A stretch of 64,000 bases of DNA from Bacillus pumilus. Its GTDB lineage: Bacteria; Bacillota; Bacilli; Bacillales; Bacillaceae. Location: positions 1,469,001 to 1,533,000 of the forward strand of contig NZ_CP101833.1 of assembly GCF_024498355.1 (NCBI RefSeq), in the 5' to 3' direction. Positions 34,760 to 43,832 of the stretch are shown in pieces. Position numbers and translations under genes: made by a program. Position 1 is the stretch's first letter, and the number at the start of each line of letters is the position of its first letter. The notes beneath the pieces are model-generated. The model worked only from the letters and a program-made list of their open reading frames with translations, was not told the DNA's origin and did no database searches.

Positions 34760-34840
34760 ATGAAATTTTATACAATCAAACTGCCTAGATTTCTTGGGGG
34801 CATTGTCCGTGCGATGCTTGGTTCATTTAAGAAAGATTAA
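34760..34840 (+). CDS. spoVM: Stage V sporulation protein M
   Basis: SpoVM is a 26-residue amphipathic helix that recognises the convex surface of the forespore membrane and anchors the SpoIVA coat basement layer. The product reads MKFYTIKLPRFLGG then IVRAMLGSFKKD. By recall it differs from the B. subtilis peptide only by conservative Lys/Arg changes at two positions (10 and 24), and keeps the essential Pro9. AGGAGGGGGAC gives a strong ribosome binding site. In B. subtilis it is made in the mother cell under sigma-E; I could not define that promoter here. The gene is too short for usual ORF cut-offs. Confidence 0.97.
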   Translation: MKFYTIKLPRFLGGIVRAMLGSFKKD

Positions 34841-34867
34841 TGAGTAATCTCCTTTATTTCCACATAA

Positions 34868-34901
34868 AAACGCCTGCTACAGTTAATTGTAGCAGGCGTT
34901 T
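34868..34901. terminator. Bidirectional terminator between spoVM and rpmB
   Basis: A perfect 14-bp stem (34868-34881 with 34888-34901, loop GTTAAT), flanked by AAAAA on the left and TTT on the right, lies between two converging genes and can serve both. Confidence 0.9.
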
Positions 34902-34909
34902 ACTCTTGC

Positions 34910-35098
34910 TTATACACGCTCAACTTTACCAGATTTCAAAGCTCGAGCTGATACATATACTCTTTTAGGCTTACCGTCCACTAGAATACGAACTTTTTGA
35001 AGGTTCGCGCCCCATGTACGTTTTGTAGAGTTCATTGCGTGAGAACGGTTGTTCCCAGCTTTTGTTTTTCTGCCTGTAATAACGCATTTACGTGCCAT
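34910..35098 (-). CDS. rpmB: 50S ribosomal protein L28
   Basis: L28 is a small basic protein of the large ribosomal subunit. The 62-residue product starts [16 protein letters not shown] and continues with [15 protein letters not shown], the L28 signature. The start at 35098 follows GGAGGGAAACAA and fits the family; an in-frame ATG further upstream would add nine unrelated residues. It lacks the zinc-binding cysteine pairs seen in some L28 paralogues (only one Cys). Transcribed alone on the minus strand. Confidence 0.98.
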   Translation of the reverse strand: MARKCVITGRKTKAGNNRSHAMNSTKRTWGANLQKVRILVDGKPKRVYVSARALKSGKVERV

Positions 35099-35173
35099 TT
35101 GTTTCCCTCCTAACTGCGAAAACATATCATATTCTTCATATACGTTCTTAGAGAAGCCTCAAGATACTTTAAT

Positions 35174-35202
35174 AATTTACCACAGCTTCAAGGGGTTTGC
35201 AA
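35174..35202 (-). promoter_or_regulatory. Sigma-A promoter of rpmB
   Basis: On the minus strand TTGCAA (35197-35202) and TAAATT (35174-35179) are spaced by 17 bp, about 75 bp before the rpmB start codon. Confidence 0.7.
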
Positions 35203-35234
35203 GGATTGTTTGCTCCTCTTTCAAGAAAAACACC

Positions 35235-35271
35235 TTGACATCTTGATAAAAAATCAAGGCTATAGTATAAG
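35235..35271 (+). promoter_or_regulatory. Probable sigma-A promoter(s) of yloU-fakA
   Basis: TTGATA (35243-35248) is 17 bp from TATAAG (35266-35271). A consensus TTGACA at 35235-35240 lies 20 bp from TATAGT (35261-35266), a less favourable spacing. The divergent 270-bp gap between rpmB and yloU thus holds promoters for both directions and, besides them, an untranslated leader of about 90 bp before yloU. Confidence 0.6.
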
Positions 35272-35368
35272 TAGGATTGGGTCGGATTGAATGATTTCTT
35301 TTAAAAAGAAGGGTCTTATAGTAAAATAGTGATAACTCAGGGCAATTTCTCAAAAAGGGGGAACCAAT

Positions 35369-35731
35369 GTGTCCATCGAACTTAGAACGAAATACGGACA
35401 AATTGATATATCAAATGAAGTCATTGCAATGGTGGCAGGAGGCGCTGCAATTGATTGCTATGGTATTGTTGGCATGGCGTCCAAAAATCAAATGAAGGAC
35501 GGCTTGACGGATATTCTCCGCAAAGAGAACTTCAGCCGGGGTGTTCTTGTGCGTCAAAAAGAAGACAGCATTCATATTGATATGTACATCATCGTTAGCT
35601 ACGGTACAAAAATATCAGAAGTCGCACATAATGTTCAAACGAAAGTCAAATATACGATTTCTCACACGATTGGACTTTCTGTTGATTCGGTCAACATTTA
35701 TGTACAAGGAGTAAAAGTTACGAACCCGTAG
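35369..35731 (+). CDS. yloU: Asp23/Gls24 family envelope stress response protein YloU
   Basis: YloU is a 120-residue member of the Asp23/Gls24 family, associated in Firmicutes with cell-envelope stress and, through its fixed neighbour, fatty-acid phosphorylation. The family core is visible as DISNEVIAMVAGGAAIDCYGIVGMAS and SVDSVNIYVQGV. No signal peptide or membrane segment is seen. The start is GTG at 35369, after AAAAAGGGGGAACC. fakA follows after 15 nt; the exact biochemical role is not known. Confidence 0.93.
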   Translation: MSIELRTKYGQIDISNEVIAMVAGGAAIDCYGIVGMASKNQMKDGLTDILRKENFSRGVLVRQKEDSIHIDMYIIVSYGTKISEVAHNVQTKVKYTISHTIGLSVDSVNIYVQGVKVTNP

Positions 35732-35746
35732 TAAGGAGGAAATATA

Positions 35747-37420
35747 TTGTCTATTAGAAATCTTGATGGCCGCTCATTTGCAAAAATGATTCTTGCAGGT
35801 GCTCACCATCTTTCTCAAAACGCACAAATTGTTGATGCGTTAAATGTTTTTCCAGTGCCAGACGGAGACACGGGGACAAATATGAATTTGTCGATGACTT
35901 CAGGGGCAAAAGCAGTTGAAGAAACAACTACCGATCATATTGGTAAGGTCGGGGTGGCCCTTTCAAAAGGACTATTGATGGGAGCAAGAGGAAACTCGGG
36001 TGTGATCCTGTCACAGCTCTTCAGAGGTTTCAGTAAAAATATAGAACAAAAAGAGTCGATTGATGCCAAAGAATTTGCCCTTGCCTTACAGGCGGGTGTT
36101 GATACAGCATATAAAGCCGTGATGAAACCGATTGAAGGGACCATCTTAACAGTTGCAAAAGATGCTGCAAAGAAAGCGGTTGCTGTTTCAGCGACAGAAG
36201 ATCAAATTGACCGCGTGTTAGAATTAACAATTGAGGAGGCAAGAGCGTCACTTGAGCGAACGCCAGATCTGCTTCCTGTTTTAAAAGAAGTAGGCGTTGT
36301 AGATAGTGGAGGTAAAGGACTTCTTTGCGTATATGAAGGTTTCCTTGCTTCTTTAAGAGGAGAAGAGCTTCCTTCTAAAATGGCCTCTTTGCCAACCCTC
36401 AAAGAACTAGTAAGTGCAGAACATCATAAAAGTGCGCAAAGCCATATGAACACAGAAGATATTGAATTTGGCTACTGTACAGAATTTATGGTGAAATTTG
36501 AAGAAGACAAACAGTCCTTTGAAGAGAATACATTCAGAGAAGACTTAAGCGAATTCGGAGATTCACTTCTTGTGGTATCTGATGATACGCTAGCGAAGGT
36601 TCATATTCATGCAGAGCAGCCAGGAGATGTTTTGTCATATGCACAGCGCTACGGCAGCCTGATCAATATGAAAATTGAAAACATGAGAGAGCAGCATAGC
36701 TCGATCGTGAATGAAGAAAGAGATCACTCGCCTGCTGCACCAAAAGCACCCGCTGCTGAAAAACAGCGCTTCGGAGTAGTGAGTGTCGCAATGGGAGAAG
36801 GAATTGCTGACTTGTTTAAAAGTATCGGGGCTTCCGTCGTCATCGAAGGTGGACAAACGATGAATCCGAGCACAGAAGACATTGTCAAAGCAATTGATAG
36901 CATACATGCCGAAACCGTCTTTATCTTACCTAATAATTCTAATATTGTCATGGCAGCTAAACAGGCGGCAACTGTCTCAAGTCGTGAGGTCGTTGTCATT
37001 CCGACGAAGACCGTACCTCAAGGGATGTCAGCACTTCTTTCTCTAAATGAAACAGCTTCAAATGAAGACAATGAAGCAGCGATGTTAGAAGCGATTGATC
37101 ATGTGAAAAGCGGCCAAATTACCTTTGCAGTGAGAGATACTCAAATTGATGGAATCGACATTGCCAAAGGCGATTATATGGGTCTATTCAACGGAAAAAT
37201 CACCTTAACAGCGAAAAATCAATTAGATGCAGCCAAAGAGCTTTTGACCAAAATGGTGACAGAAGATGATGAGATTGTCACAATCATTAAAGGGGAAGAC
37301 GCATCATCTGATGAGATGGAAGCGTTAGAAGCCTTTATTGAAGAAACATTTGAAGATGTAGAAGTTGAAGTCCACGATGGAAAACAGCCGCTTTATTCAT
37401 ATATTTTGGCTGTTGAATAA
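35747..37420 (+). CDS. fakA: Fatty acid kinase catalytic subunit FakA (YloV)
   Basis: FakA phosphorylates fatty acids bound to FakB proteins, feeding PlsX/PlsY phospholipid synthesis. The 557-residue protein has an N-terminal DhaL-like ATP domain with the Mg-binding PDGDTGTNMNLSM (about 38-50) and GARGNSGVILSQ, a middle domain, and a C-terminal DegV-like domain (from about 340). The start is TTG at 35747, justified by an ideal AAGGAGGAAATA ribosome binding site and the family N terminus. It forms a stable pair with yloU. plsX, the linked pathway enzyme, lies 4.5 kb downstream. Confidence 0.94.
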   Translation: MSIRNLDGRSFAKMILAGAHHLSQNAQIVDALNVFPVPDGDTGTNMNLSMTSGAKAVEETTTDHIGKVGVALSKGLLMGARGNSGVILSQLFRGFSKNIEQKESIDAKEFALALQAGVDTAYKAVMKPIEGTILTVAKDAAKKAVAVSATEDQIDRVLELTIEEARASLERTPDLLPVLKEVGVVDSGGKGLLCVYEGFLASLRGEELPSKMASLPTLKELVSAEHHKSAQSHMNTEDIEFGYCTEFMVKFEEDKQSFEENTFREDLSEFGDSLLVVSDDTLAKVHIHAEQPGDVLSYAQRYGSLINMKIENMREQHSSIVNEERDHSPAAPKAPAAEKQRFGVVSVAMGEGIADLFKSIGASVVIEGGQTMNPSTEDIVKAIDSIHAETVFILPNNSNIVMAAKQAATVSSREVVVIPTKTVPQGMSALLSLNETASNEDNEAAMLEAIDHVKSGQITFAVRDTQIDGIDIAKGDYMGLFNGKITLTAKNQLDAAKELLTKMVTEDDEIVTIIKGEDASSDEMEALEAFIEETFEDVEVEVHDGKQPLYSYILAVE

Positions 37421-37423
37421 CGA

Positions 37424-37456
37424 AAGAAGGGCAAATCAAGCCCTTCTTCTTCTTTT
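37424..37456 (+). terminator. Intrinsic terminator after fakA
   Basis: A 9-bp GC-containing stem (37424-37432 with 37440-37448, loop AAATCAA) is followed by CTTCTTTTG, a broken T-run. It separates fakA from the serine dehydratase genes. Confidence 0.8.
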
Positions 37457-37569
37457 GCAATTTTTTACTAGGGATTCCTCGGTGAAATGAGTTGCGGGAA
37501 ACGAATGAATCCATTAGTCTAAAGGAAGAAACAAACCAATACGTGAGTGGTTATGAGAGGGGAAGACCT

Positions 37570-38232
37570 ATGAAATTTAGAAGTGTGTTTGATATTATTG
37601 GACCCGTCATGATTGGTCCATCAAGTTCGCACACAGCGGGTGCGGCTCGTATAGGAAGAGTGGCTCGCAGCTTATTCGGAAGAGAACCGAAACAAATTGT
37701 CGTTTCATTTTATGGTTCTTTTAAAGATACGTATAAAGGGCACGGTACAGATGTCGCGATTATCGGCGGTGTTCTTGACTTTGATACATTTGACGAACGA
37801 ATCAAAACAGCGATTGATATTGCAAAAAGCAAGGGGATCGACATTGAATTTAAAGAAGAAGATGCAGTACCAGCGCATCCGAATACAGCAAAAGTAGAGA
37901 TTTCAGATGCGAACGGAAAGCTTGAATTAATCGGGATTTCCATCGGCGGAGGTAAAATTGAAATCACAGAATTAAATGGCTTTGAGCTCAGGCTTTCAGG
38001 AAATCACCCTGCCATTCTTGTCGTTCATAACGATCGCTACGGTACAATTGCGGCAGTTGCCAATGTATTAGCGAAGTTCGCTATCAACATCGGTCATATG
38101 GAAGTGGCGCGTAAAGATGTCGGGCAAGAGGCACTGATGACAATTGAAGTGGATCAAAATATTGACCCAGCTGTCCTATCAGAGCTTGAAACGCTGCCTA
38201 ACATTATTCAAGTCACACAAATTGCAGAGTAA
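37570..38232 (+). CDS. sdaAB: L-serine dehydratase, iron-sulfur-dependent, beta subunit
   Basis: With SdaAA this subunit deaminates L-serine to pyruvate and ammonia. The 220-residue protein has the N-terminal serine dehydratase beta domain (GPVMIGPSSSHTAGAARIGR) and a C-terminal ACT domain (from about 148: GNHPAILVVHNDRYGTIAAVANVLA) that may bind serine. The ATG at 37570 follows GAGAGGGGAAG; the open frame continues upstream to a TTG at 37492 without similarity. sdaAA follows after 17 nt. Confidence 0.96.
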   Translation: MKFRSVFDIIGPVMIGPSSSHTAGAARIGRVARSLFGREPKQIVVSFYGSFKDTYKGHGTDVAIIGGVLDFDTFDERIKTAIDIAKSKGIDIEFKEEDAVPAHPNTAKVEISDANGKLELIGISIGGGKIEITELNGFELRLSGNHPAILVVHNDRYGTIAAVANVLAKFAINIGHMEVARKDVGQEALMTIEVDQNIDPAVLSELETLPNIIQVTQIAE

Positions 38233-38249
38233 CAACAAGGAGGTAATGT

Positions 38250-39155
38250 ATGATGTTTAAAAACGTCAAAGAACTCGTGCAGCTAACAGAAGAACGAAAT
38301 ACCTCCATTTCAGAAATCATGATCGCGCAAGAAATGGAAGTGACAGGGAAGTCACGTGAAGAGATATTTTCGCAGATGTATCGCAACCTAGAAGTGATGG
38401 AGCAGGCGGTTGAAAACGGACTTAAAGGTGTGAAATCATTATCAGGCTTAACAGGCGGAGATGCAGTCAAACTTCAAGCATATATCGCATCAGGCAAAAC
38501 ATTGTCTGGTCATACGATCTTAGATGCTGTCAGTAAAGCAGTTGCAACGAATGAAGTCAATGCAGCAATGGGGACCATCTGTGCGACGCCTACGGCAGGT
38601 TCAGCAGGTGTTGTACCTGGTACGTTATTTGCAGTAAAAGAAACATTACAGCCAACAAAGGAACAAATGGTCAGATTCCTATTCACTTCTGGCGCATTTG
38701 GTTTTGTTGTGGCCAATAATGCCAGTATCTCTGGTGCAGCAGGAGGCTGTCAGGCAGAGGTAGGCTCAGCATCAGGCATGGCGGCGGCAGCCATTGTAGA
38801 AATGGCGGGCGGCACGCCCCAGCAATCTGCTGAAGCGATGGCCATTACACTGAAAAATATGCTTGGACTTGTTTGCGATCCAGTAGCAGGACTTGTCGAG
38901 GTACCATGTGTGAAACGAAACGCAATGGGTGCATCTAATGCAATGATTGCAGCAGATATGGCACTTGCCGGCATTACGAGCCGTATTCCGTGTGATGAAG
39001 TCATTGATGCCATGTATAAAATTGGTCAAACGATGCCAACAGCTCTTCGTGAGACCGCACAAGGCGGACTCGCTGCAACACCGACAGCAAGAGAGCTTGA
39101 AAAGAAGATTTTCGGAGGTGTGACCTCATCTCGTGATACAGAAACTGCTAGATAA
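38250..39155 (+). CDS. sdaAA: L-serine dehydratase, iron-sulfur-dependent, alpha subunit
   Basis: The alpha subunit carries the oxygen-labile 4Fe-4S cluster that removes the serine hydroxyl group. The 301-residue protein shows the conserved cysteines in GGCQAEVGSASG, LVCDPVAG and VPCVKRNAMGA. It starts ATGATG at 38250; the second ATG (38253) matches the usual family start equally well, both being behind CAAGGAGGTAA. Its 3' end overlaps the recG start by 23 nt. Confidence 0.96.
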   Translation: MMFKNVKELVQLTEERNTSISEIMIAQEMEVTGKSREEIFSQMYRNLEVMEQAVENGLKGVKSLSGLTGGDAVKLQAYIASGKTLSGHTILDAVSKAVATNEVNAAMGTICATPTAGSAGVVPGTLFAVKETLQPTKEQMVRFLFTSGAFGFVVANNASISGAAGGCQAEVGSASGMAAAAIVEMAGGTPQQSAEAMAITLKNMLGLVCDPVAGLVEVPCVKRNAMGASNAMIAADMALAGITSRIPCDEVIDAMYKIGQTMPTALRETAQGGLAATPTARELEKKIFGGVTSSRDTETAR

Positions 39156-41181
39156 TATCTCAGTCCTAAAAGGGATTGGAGCCGAAACAGAAAAAACCTT
39201 AAATGAACTTGGAATCCATACAGTAGCCGATTTACTCGGCTACTTTCCTTATCGATATGATGACTATGAGCTTCGCAACTTAGAAGAAGTGAAGCATGAC
39301 GAACGTATCACAGTTGAAGGCAAAGTGCACAGTGAGCCCGTTCTCACCTATTATGGAAAGAAACGAAGCAGGCTGACATTCAGGCTGCTTGTCGGGCGTT
39401 TTCTCATTACGGCGATTTGCTTCAATCGCCCATATTTAAAACGAAGTCTTGTTTTAGGTGATACGGTATCAGTCACAGGAAAATGGGATAAAAACCGTCA
39501 ATCCATTATGGTGCAGGAATTTAAAAAAGGGACACACGAGCAAGATGGCAGTATAGAACCTGTTTATTCGGTCAAAGAAAATGTAACGGTGAAGATGATG
39601 AGGCGCTTTGTGAAACAGGCTCTGTCGCTTTATGTAGACAAAGCCGAAGATCCACTGCCAAAGCAGCTTGCCTTGGCCTATAAACTCATGTCCTATCAAG
39701 ACGCATTAAAAACCATTCATCTCCCTGAAACAAGAGACTCGCTCAAGCAAGCAAGACGCCGCTTTGTGTACGAGGAATTTTTAATTTTTCAGCTGAAGAT
39801 GCAGGCGATCAGAAAGAAAGAACGAGAAAAAACATCAGGTATCCAGCATCCGTTTTCAAAAGAGGCTGTCTTTGAGTTTGTTCACGGCCTGCCATTTCCG
39901 CTGACGAAGGCACAATCAAGAGTGCTTGATGAAATTATGTCCGATATGGCGTCCCCTTATCGAATGAACCGGCTGCTTCAAGGAGATGTTGGATCAGGGA
40001 AAACAGCTGTTGCAGCCATTGCACTTTATGCTGCTCATTTATCCGGCTATCAAGGTGCGCTGATGGTGCCAACTGAAATTTTGGCAGAACAGCATGCAGA
40101 TTCACTGTACCAGCTCTTTGAAAAATGGGGGCTGAATATCGCCCTGCTGACGAGCTCTGTGAAAGGAAAGCGCCGCAGAGAATTGCTGGAACGTTTGAAA
40201 GAGGGCGAGATTGATATATTAGTCGGCACGCATGCTCTCATCCAAGACGAAGTCGAATTTCAGCAGCTCGGTCTTGTCATTACAGATGAACAGCACCGGT
40301 TTGGCGTGGAACAACGGAAAAAACTGAGAAGTAAAGGGCAGGACCCAGATGTCTTGTTTATGACCGCAACACCTATTCCGCGAACACTTGCGATCACTGT
40401 ATTTGGAGAAATGGACGTATCCGTCATCGATGAATTACCAGCTGGCCGAAAGCAAATCGAAACGTATTGGGTCAAGCATGACATGCTCGAGAGGATTCTT
40501 GCTTTTGTGGATAAAGAGCTGAAAAAAGGAAGACAGGCGTATATTATTTGTCCGCTCATTGAAGAATCAGACAAACTGGATGTTCAAAATGCGATTGATG
40601 TCCACAGCATGCTGACGGAGGCGTATCGCGGCAAGTGGTCGATCGGCTTAATGCACGGGAAGCTTGCAAGTGATGAAAAAGATCAGGTGATGAGAGCCTT
40701 TACTACAAATGAAGTCCAGATTCTCGTTTCGACCACAGTCGTTGAAGTAGGGGTTAACGTGCCGAATGCTACCATCATGGTCATTTATGATGCAGACCGA
40801 TTCGGACTGTCTCAGCTTCACCAGCTAAGAGGACGTGTCGGCCGCGGAGAGCATCAATCATTTTGTATTTTAATGGCTGATCCGAAATCAGAGACGGGTA
40901 AAGAGCGAATGCGAATTATGTCCGAAACGACCGATGGATTTGAGCTGTCTGAAAAGGATTTAGAACTAAGAGGGCCTGGCGATTTCTTTGGCAAGAAACA
41001 AAGCGGGATGCCTGAATTTAAGGTGGCAGACATGGTCCATGACTACAGAGCACTTGAAACTGCTAGAAAAGATGCAGCAGACCTTGTGCAATCGGACGCC
41101 TTTTGGACAGATCCTGAATACAAAGAACTTCGGCAAACGCTTGTGGACAGCGGTGTGCTGGGCGGAGATAAATTAAGCTGA
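39133..41181 (+). CDS. recG: ATP-dependent DNA helicase RecG
   Basis: RecG remodels stalled replication forks and Holliday junctions. The 682-residue protein has an N-terminal wedge/OB domain (about 1-160, PYRYDDYELR), Walker A GDVGSGKTAVA near 281, TDEQHRFG, MTATPIPRTLAIT, and the C-terminal TRG-type region HQLRGRVGRG. The start is taken as GTG at 39133, inside sdaAA; the nearest Shine-Dalgarno (CGGAGG, about 39113-39118) is rather far (14 nt), so the precise start is uncertain. Confidence 0.95.
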   Translation: MIQKLLDNISVLKGIGAETEKTLNELGIHTVADLLGYFPYRYDDYELRNLEEVKHDERITVEGKVHSEPVLTYYGKKRSRLTFRLLVGRFLITAICFNRPYLKRSLVLGDTVSVTGKWDKNRQSIMVQEFKKGTHEQDGSIEPVYSVKENVTVKMMRRFVKQALSLYVDKAEDPLPKQLALAYKLMSYQDALKTIHLPETRDSLKQARRRFVYEEFLIFQLKMQAIRKKEREKTSGIQHPFSKEAVFEFVHGLPFPLTKAQSRVLDEIMSDMASPYRMNRLLQGDVGSGKTAVAAIALYAAHLSGYQGALMVPTEILAEQHADSLYQLFEKWGLNIALLTSSVKGKRRRELLERLKEGEIDILVGTHALIQDEVEFQQLGLVITDEQHRFGVEQRKKLRSKGQDPDVLFMTATPIPRTLAITVFGEMDVSVIDELPAGRKQIETYWVKHDMLERILAFVDKELKKGRQAYIICPLIEESDKLDVQNAIDVHSMLTEAYRGKWSIGLMHGKLASDEKDQVMRAFTTNEVQILVSTTVVEVGVNVPNATIMVIYDADRFGLSQLHQLRGRVGRGEHQSFCILMADPKSETGKERMRIMSETTDGFELSEKDLELRGPGDFFGKKQSGMPEFKVADMVHDYRALETARKDAADLVQSDAFWTDPEYKELRQTLVDSGVLGGDKLS

Positions 41182-41220
41182 TCGAGCTGGAGGAATTTTC
41201 TTGTCTTTTTGAAACAAGGA

Positions 41221-41249
41221 TTGATTTATCATCTATGAGATTATATACT
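41221..41249 (+). promoter_or_regulatory. Sigma-A promoter of the fapR operon
   Basis: TTGATT at 41221-41226 and TATACT at 41244-41249 are 17 bp apart, directly before the FapR box. Confidence 0.75.
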
Positions 41250-41251
41250 AC

Positions 41252-41270
41252 TATTAGTACCTAGTCATAA
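41252..41270 (+). promoter_or_regulatory. FapR operator
   Basis: TATTAGTACCTAGTCATAA matches, as recalled, the FapR box of B. subtilis fapR, whose core is TTAGTACCTAG. It covers the expected transcription start just after the -10 box, so bound FapR would block its own operon. Malonyl-CoA or malonyl-ACP releases FapR in this family. Confidence 0.85.
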
Positions 41271-41291
41271 ATGTACGGATGGTGTCTGCAT

Positions 41292-41858
41292 ATGAAACTA
41301 AATAAAAAAGAACGTCAAAGGCTTCTCCAGCAAACGATCAGCTCGACTCCGTTCATTACTGATGAAGAATTGGCAAGTAAATTCGGTGTAAGCATTCAAA
41401 CGGTTCGTCTTGATCGTTTGGAGCTGTCAATCCCTGAATTACGCGAAAGAATTAAGCATGTGGCCGAGAAGACATTAGAGGATGAAGTGAAGTCACTTCC
41501 GCTGGATGAAGTGATTGGAGAAATGATTGATGTAGAGCTTGATGACCAAGCCATTTCGATTTTAGAAGTAAGAAAAGAGCACGTATTTAGCCGAAACCAA
41601 ATTGCCAGGGGACATCATCTCTTCGCCCAGGCAAATTCGCTGGCAGTGGCCGTCATTGACGATGAGCTGGCGCTGACAGCAAAAGCGAATATTAGATTTA
41701 CAAGGCAGGTTAAACAAGGCGAACGAGTCGTCTCTAAAGCCAAAGTAGCCTCGCATGATAAAGAAAAAGGCAGAACCGTAGTTGAAGTAAACAGCTATGT
41801 GGGTGAGGAAGTTGTCTTCTCAGGTGACTTCGTCATGTATCGCTCAAAACAAAAGTAA
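41292..41858 (+). CDS. fapR: Fatty acid and phospholipid synthesis repressor FapR
   Basis: FapR represses the fatty acid and phospholipid genes and is released by malonyl-CoA. The 188-residue protein has an N-terminal helix-turn-helix ([23 protein letters not shown], in two parts around residues 21-43), a linker, and a hot-dog effector domain (about 75-188; [17 protein letters not shown]). The ATG at 41292 gives the family length; an in-frame ATG at 41271 overlaps the operator. It leads plsX-fabD-fabG, its own targets. Confidence 0.96.
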   Translation: MKLNKKERQRLLQQTISSTPFITDEELASKFGVSIQTVRLDRLELSIPELRERIKHVAEKTLEDEVKSLPLDEVIGEMIDVELDDQAISILEVRKEHVFSRNQIARGHHLFAQANSLAVAVIDDELALTAKANIRFTRQVKQGERVVSKAKVASHDKEKGRTVVEVNSYVGEEVVFSGDFVMYRSKQK

Positions 41859-41873
41859 AAGGTGGCACATAAC

Positions 41874-42872
41874 ATGAGAATTGCAGTCGATGCAATGGGG
41901 GGAGATCATGCCCCTAAAGCCATTATTGACGGTGTGCAAAAAAGCTTAGCAGCATTTTCAGATGTCGACATTACACTTGTCGGCGATGAAAGCAAAATCA
42001 AACCATACATAACAAATAACGAGCGCATCACGATTTTAGATGCAAAAGAAGTCATTGAACCGACAGATGAACCAGTGCGTGCAGTCAGACGTAAAAAGGA
42101 TTCATCCATGGTGAAAATGGCCCAGGAAGTATCTGAAGGAAGAGCAGATGCCTGCATCTCAGCAGGAAATACGGGAGCACTCATGACAGCAGGACTGTTT
42201 ATCGTAGGCAGAATCGATGGTATTGACAGACCAGCACTTGCTCCAACTTTGCCAACACTTGATGGCAGCGGGTTTTTATTACTAGATGTCGGTGCAAATG
42301 TCGATGCCAAGCCAGAACATCTGGTGCAATATGCCATGATGGGGTCTATTTACGCAGAGCGCGTCTTCCCGAAGAGCAATCCGCGCGTTGGACTTTTAAA
42401 TGTAGGAACAGAAGATAAAAAAGGCAATGATTTAACGAAAAAAACCTTCGAATTACTAAAAGCATCAGACTTAAATTTCGTAGGAAATGTGGAGTCTCGT
42501 GATTTATTAGAAGGTGTAGCCGATGTCGTTGTCACAGATGGTTTTACAGGAAATATTGCGCTTAAAACGATTGAAGGCACAGCCCTTTCCGTATTTAAAA
42601 TGCTGAAAGAAACATTAACATCCAGCTTTACTGCAAAAATAGCAGCTGGCATGATGAAGCCTAAATTGATGCAGATGAAATCTAAAATGGATTACTCCGA
42701 ATATGGCGGTGCCGCTTTATTTGGTTTAAAGGCTCCTGTTATTAAAGCGCACGGCTCCTCTGATGAAAACGCCATTTTTCATGCAATTCGTCAGGCACGT
42801 GATATCGTTGAAAAAGACGTTTCAGCCATCATTCATCAAGAAGTCCAAAAAGAAAACACGAATGAGTCTTAA
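41874..42872 (+). CDS. plsX: Phosphate acyltransferase PlsX
   Basis: PlsX makes acyl phosphate from acyl-ACP, the donor for PlsY in phosphatidic acid synthesis. The 332-residue protein starts with the signature [14 protein letters not shown] and contains [25 protein letters not shown] and [11 protein letters not shown]. The ATG at 41874 after AAAAGGTGGC is preferred over a GTG at 41862. It is 15 nt after fapR and 15 nt before fabD. FakA upstream supplies the same acyl-phosphate pool from exogenous fatty acids. Confidence 0.97.
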   Translation: MRIAVDAMGGDHAPKAIIDGVQKSLAAFSDVDITLVGDESKIKPYITNNERITILDAKEVIEPTDEPVRAVRRKKDSSMVKMAQEVSEGRADACISAGNTGALMTAGLFIVGRIDGIDRPALAPTLPTLDGSGFLLLDVGANVDAKPEHLVQYAMMGSIYAERVFPKSNPRVGLLNVGTEDKKGNDLTKKTFELLKASDLNFVGNVESRDLLEGVADVVVTDGFTGNIALKTIEGTALSVFKMLKETLTSSFTAKIAAGMMKPKLMQMKSKMDYSEYGGAALFGLKAPVIKAHGSSDENAIFHAIRQARDIVEKDVSAIIHQEVQKENTNES

Positions 42873-42887
42873 TGGAGGTAGAGCAGC

Positions 42888-43832
42888 ATGAGCAAAATTG
42901 CATTTTTATTCCCTGGCCAAGGCTCTCAAAAAATTGGCATGGGAAAAGATTTATTTGACCAAGAATCAGCATCTAAAGCTGTGTTTGAAGAAGCAGACAA
43001 GACCCTTGGTTTTGACTTATCTTCTATGATTTTTGAAGGGGAAGCAGAAGAACTGACGCTGACATATAATGCGCAGCCAGCTCTTTTAACAACAAGTATC
43101 GCCATCTTAAAGAAACTTGAAGAGAGTGGAATCAAAGCAGATTATGCAGCAGGACACAGTCTTGGTGAATACACAGCCCTCGTTGCAGCAGGCGCTCTTT
43201 CGTTTAAAGATGCTGTATACGCCGTCAGAAAACGCGGCGAATTAATGAATGAAGCTGTTCCAGCAGGTGAAGGCGCAATGGCAGCGATCCTCGGAATAGA
43301 TCAAGCTTCGCTTTTGGAAGTAACAAAAGAAGTAACAGAGAGCGGTCATCTTGTAGAACTCGCTAACTTAAACTGCCCTGGACAAATCGTCATCTCTGGT
43401 ACAGCAAAAGGTGTAGAACTTGCATCAGAAAAAGCGAAAGAAAAAGGCGCAAAACGTGCAATTGCACTTGAAGTGAGCGGGCCTTTCCATTCAGCTTTAA
43501 TGAAACCAGCAGCTGAAAAATTCACAGATGTTCTGTCAAAACTAGACATTGCGGATGCCAAAACACCGGTCATTTCAAATGTAACAGCAGACATCGTGAC
43601 ATCTCGTGATAAGATTGAGACAAAGCTCATTGAACAATTGTATTCGCCTGTTCGTTTTGAAGAAAGTGTGGAACGCCTTATTGATTTAGGTGTGACAACG
43701 TTTATTGAAATTGGTCCTGGCAAAGTGCTTTCAGGTCTTGTGAAAAAGGTCAATCGCCGACTGACGACTATTTCCGTTTCAGATCAAGAAACAATTGAAG
43801 CAGCAATTCAAACATTGAAGGGGGATTCTTGA
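42888..43832 (+). CDS. fabD: Malonyl CoA-acyl carrier protein transacylase
   Basis: FabD moves malonyl groups from CoA to ACP. The 314-residue protein has the nucleophile motif GHSLGEY (S91), the FPGQGSQ N-terminal oxyanion segment, and the downstream catalytic His region [13 protein letters not shown]. Ribosome binding site TGGAGGTAGAG. Its stop codon overlaps the fabG start by one base (TGATG). Confidence 0.98.
   Translation: MSKIAFLFPGQGSQKIGMGKDLFDQESASKAVFEEADKTLGFDLSSMIFEGEAEELTLTYNAQPALLTTSIAILKKLEESGIKADYAAGHSLGEYTALVAAGALSFKDAVYAVRKRGELMNEAVPAGEGAMAAILGIDQASLLEVTKEVTESGHLVELANLNCPGQIVISGTAKGVELASEKAKEKGAKRAIALEVSGPFHSALMKPAAEKFTDVLSKLDIADAKTPVISNVTADIVTSRDKIETKLIEQLYSPVRFEESVERLIDLGVTTFIEIGPGKVLSGLVKKVNRRLTTISVSDQETIEAAIQTLKGDS

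Noticed and set aside
41906..42337. Minus-strand frame of 143 codons inside plsX
   Set aside because: Shadow frame; plsX on the other strand is complete and well conserved.
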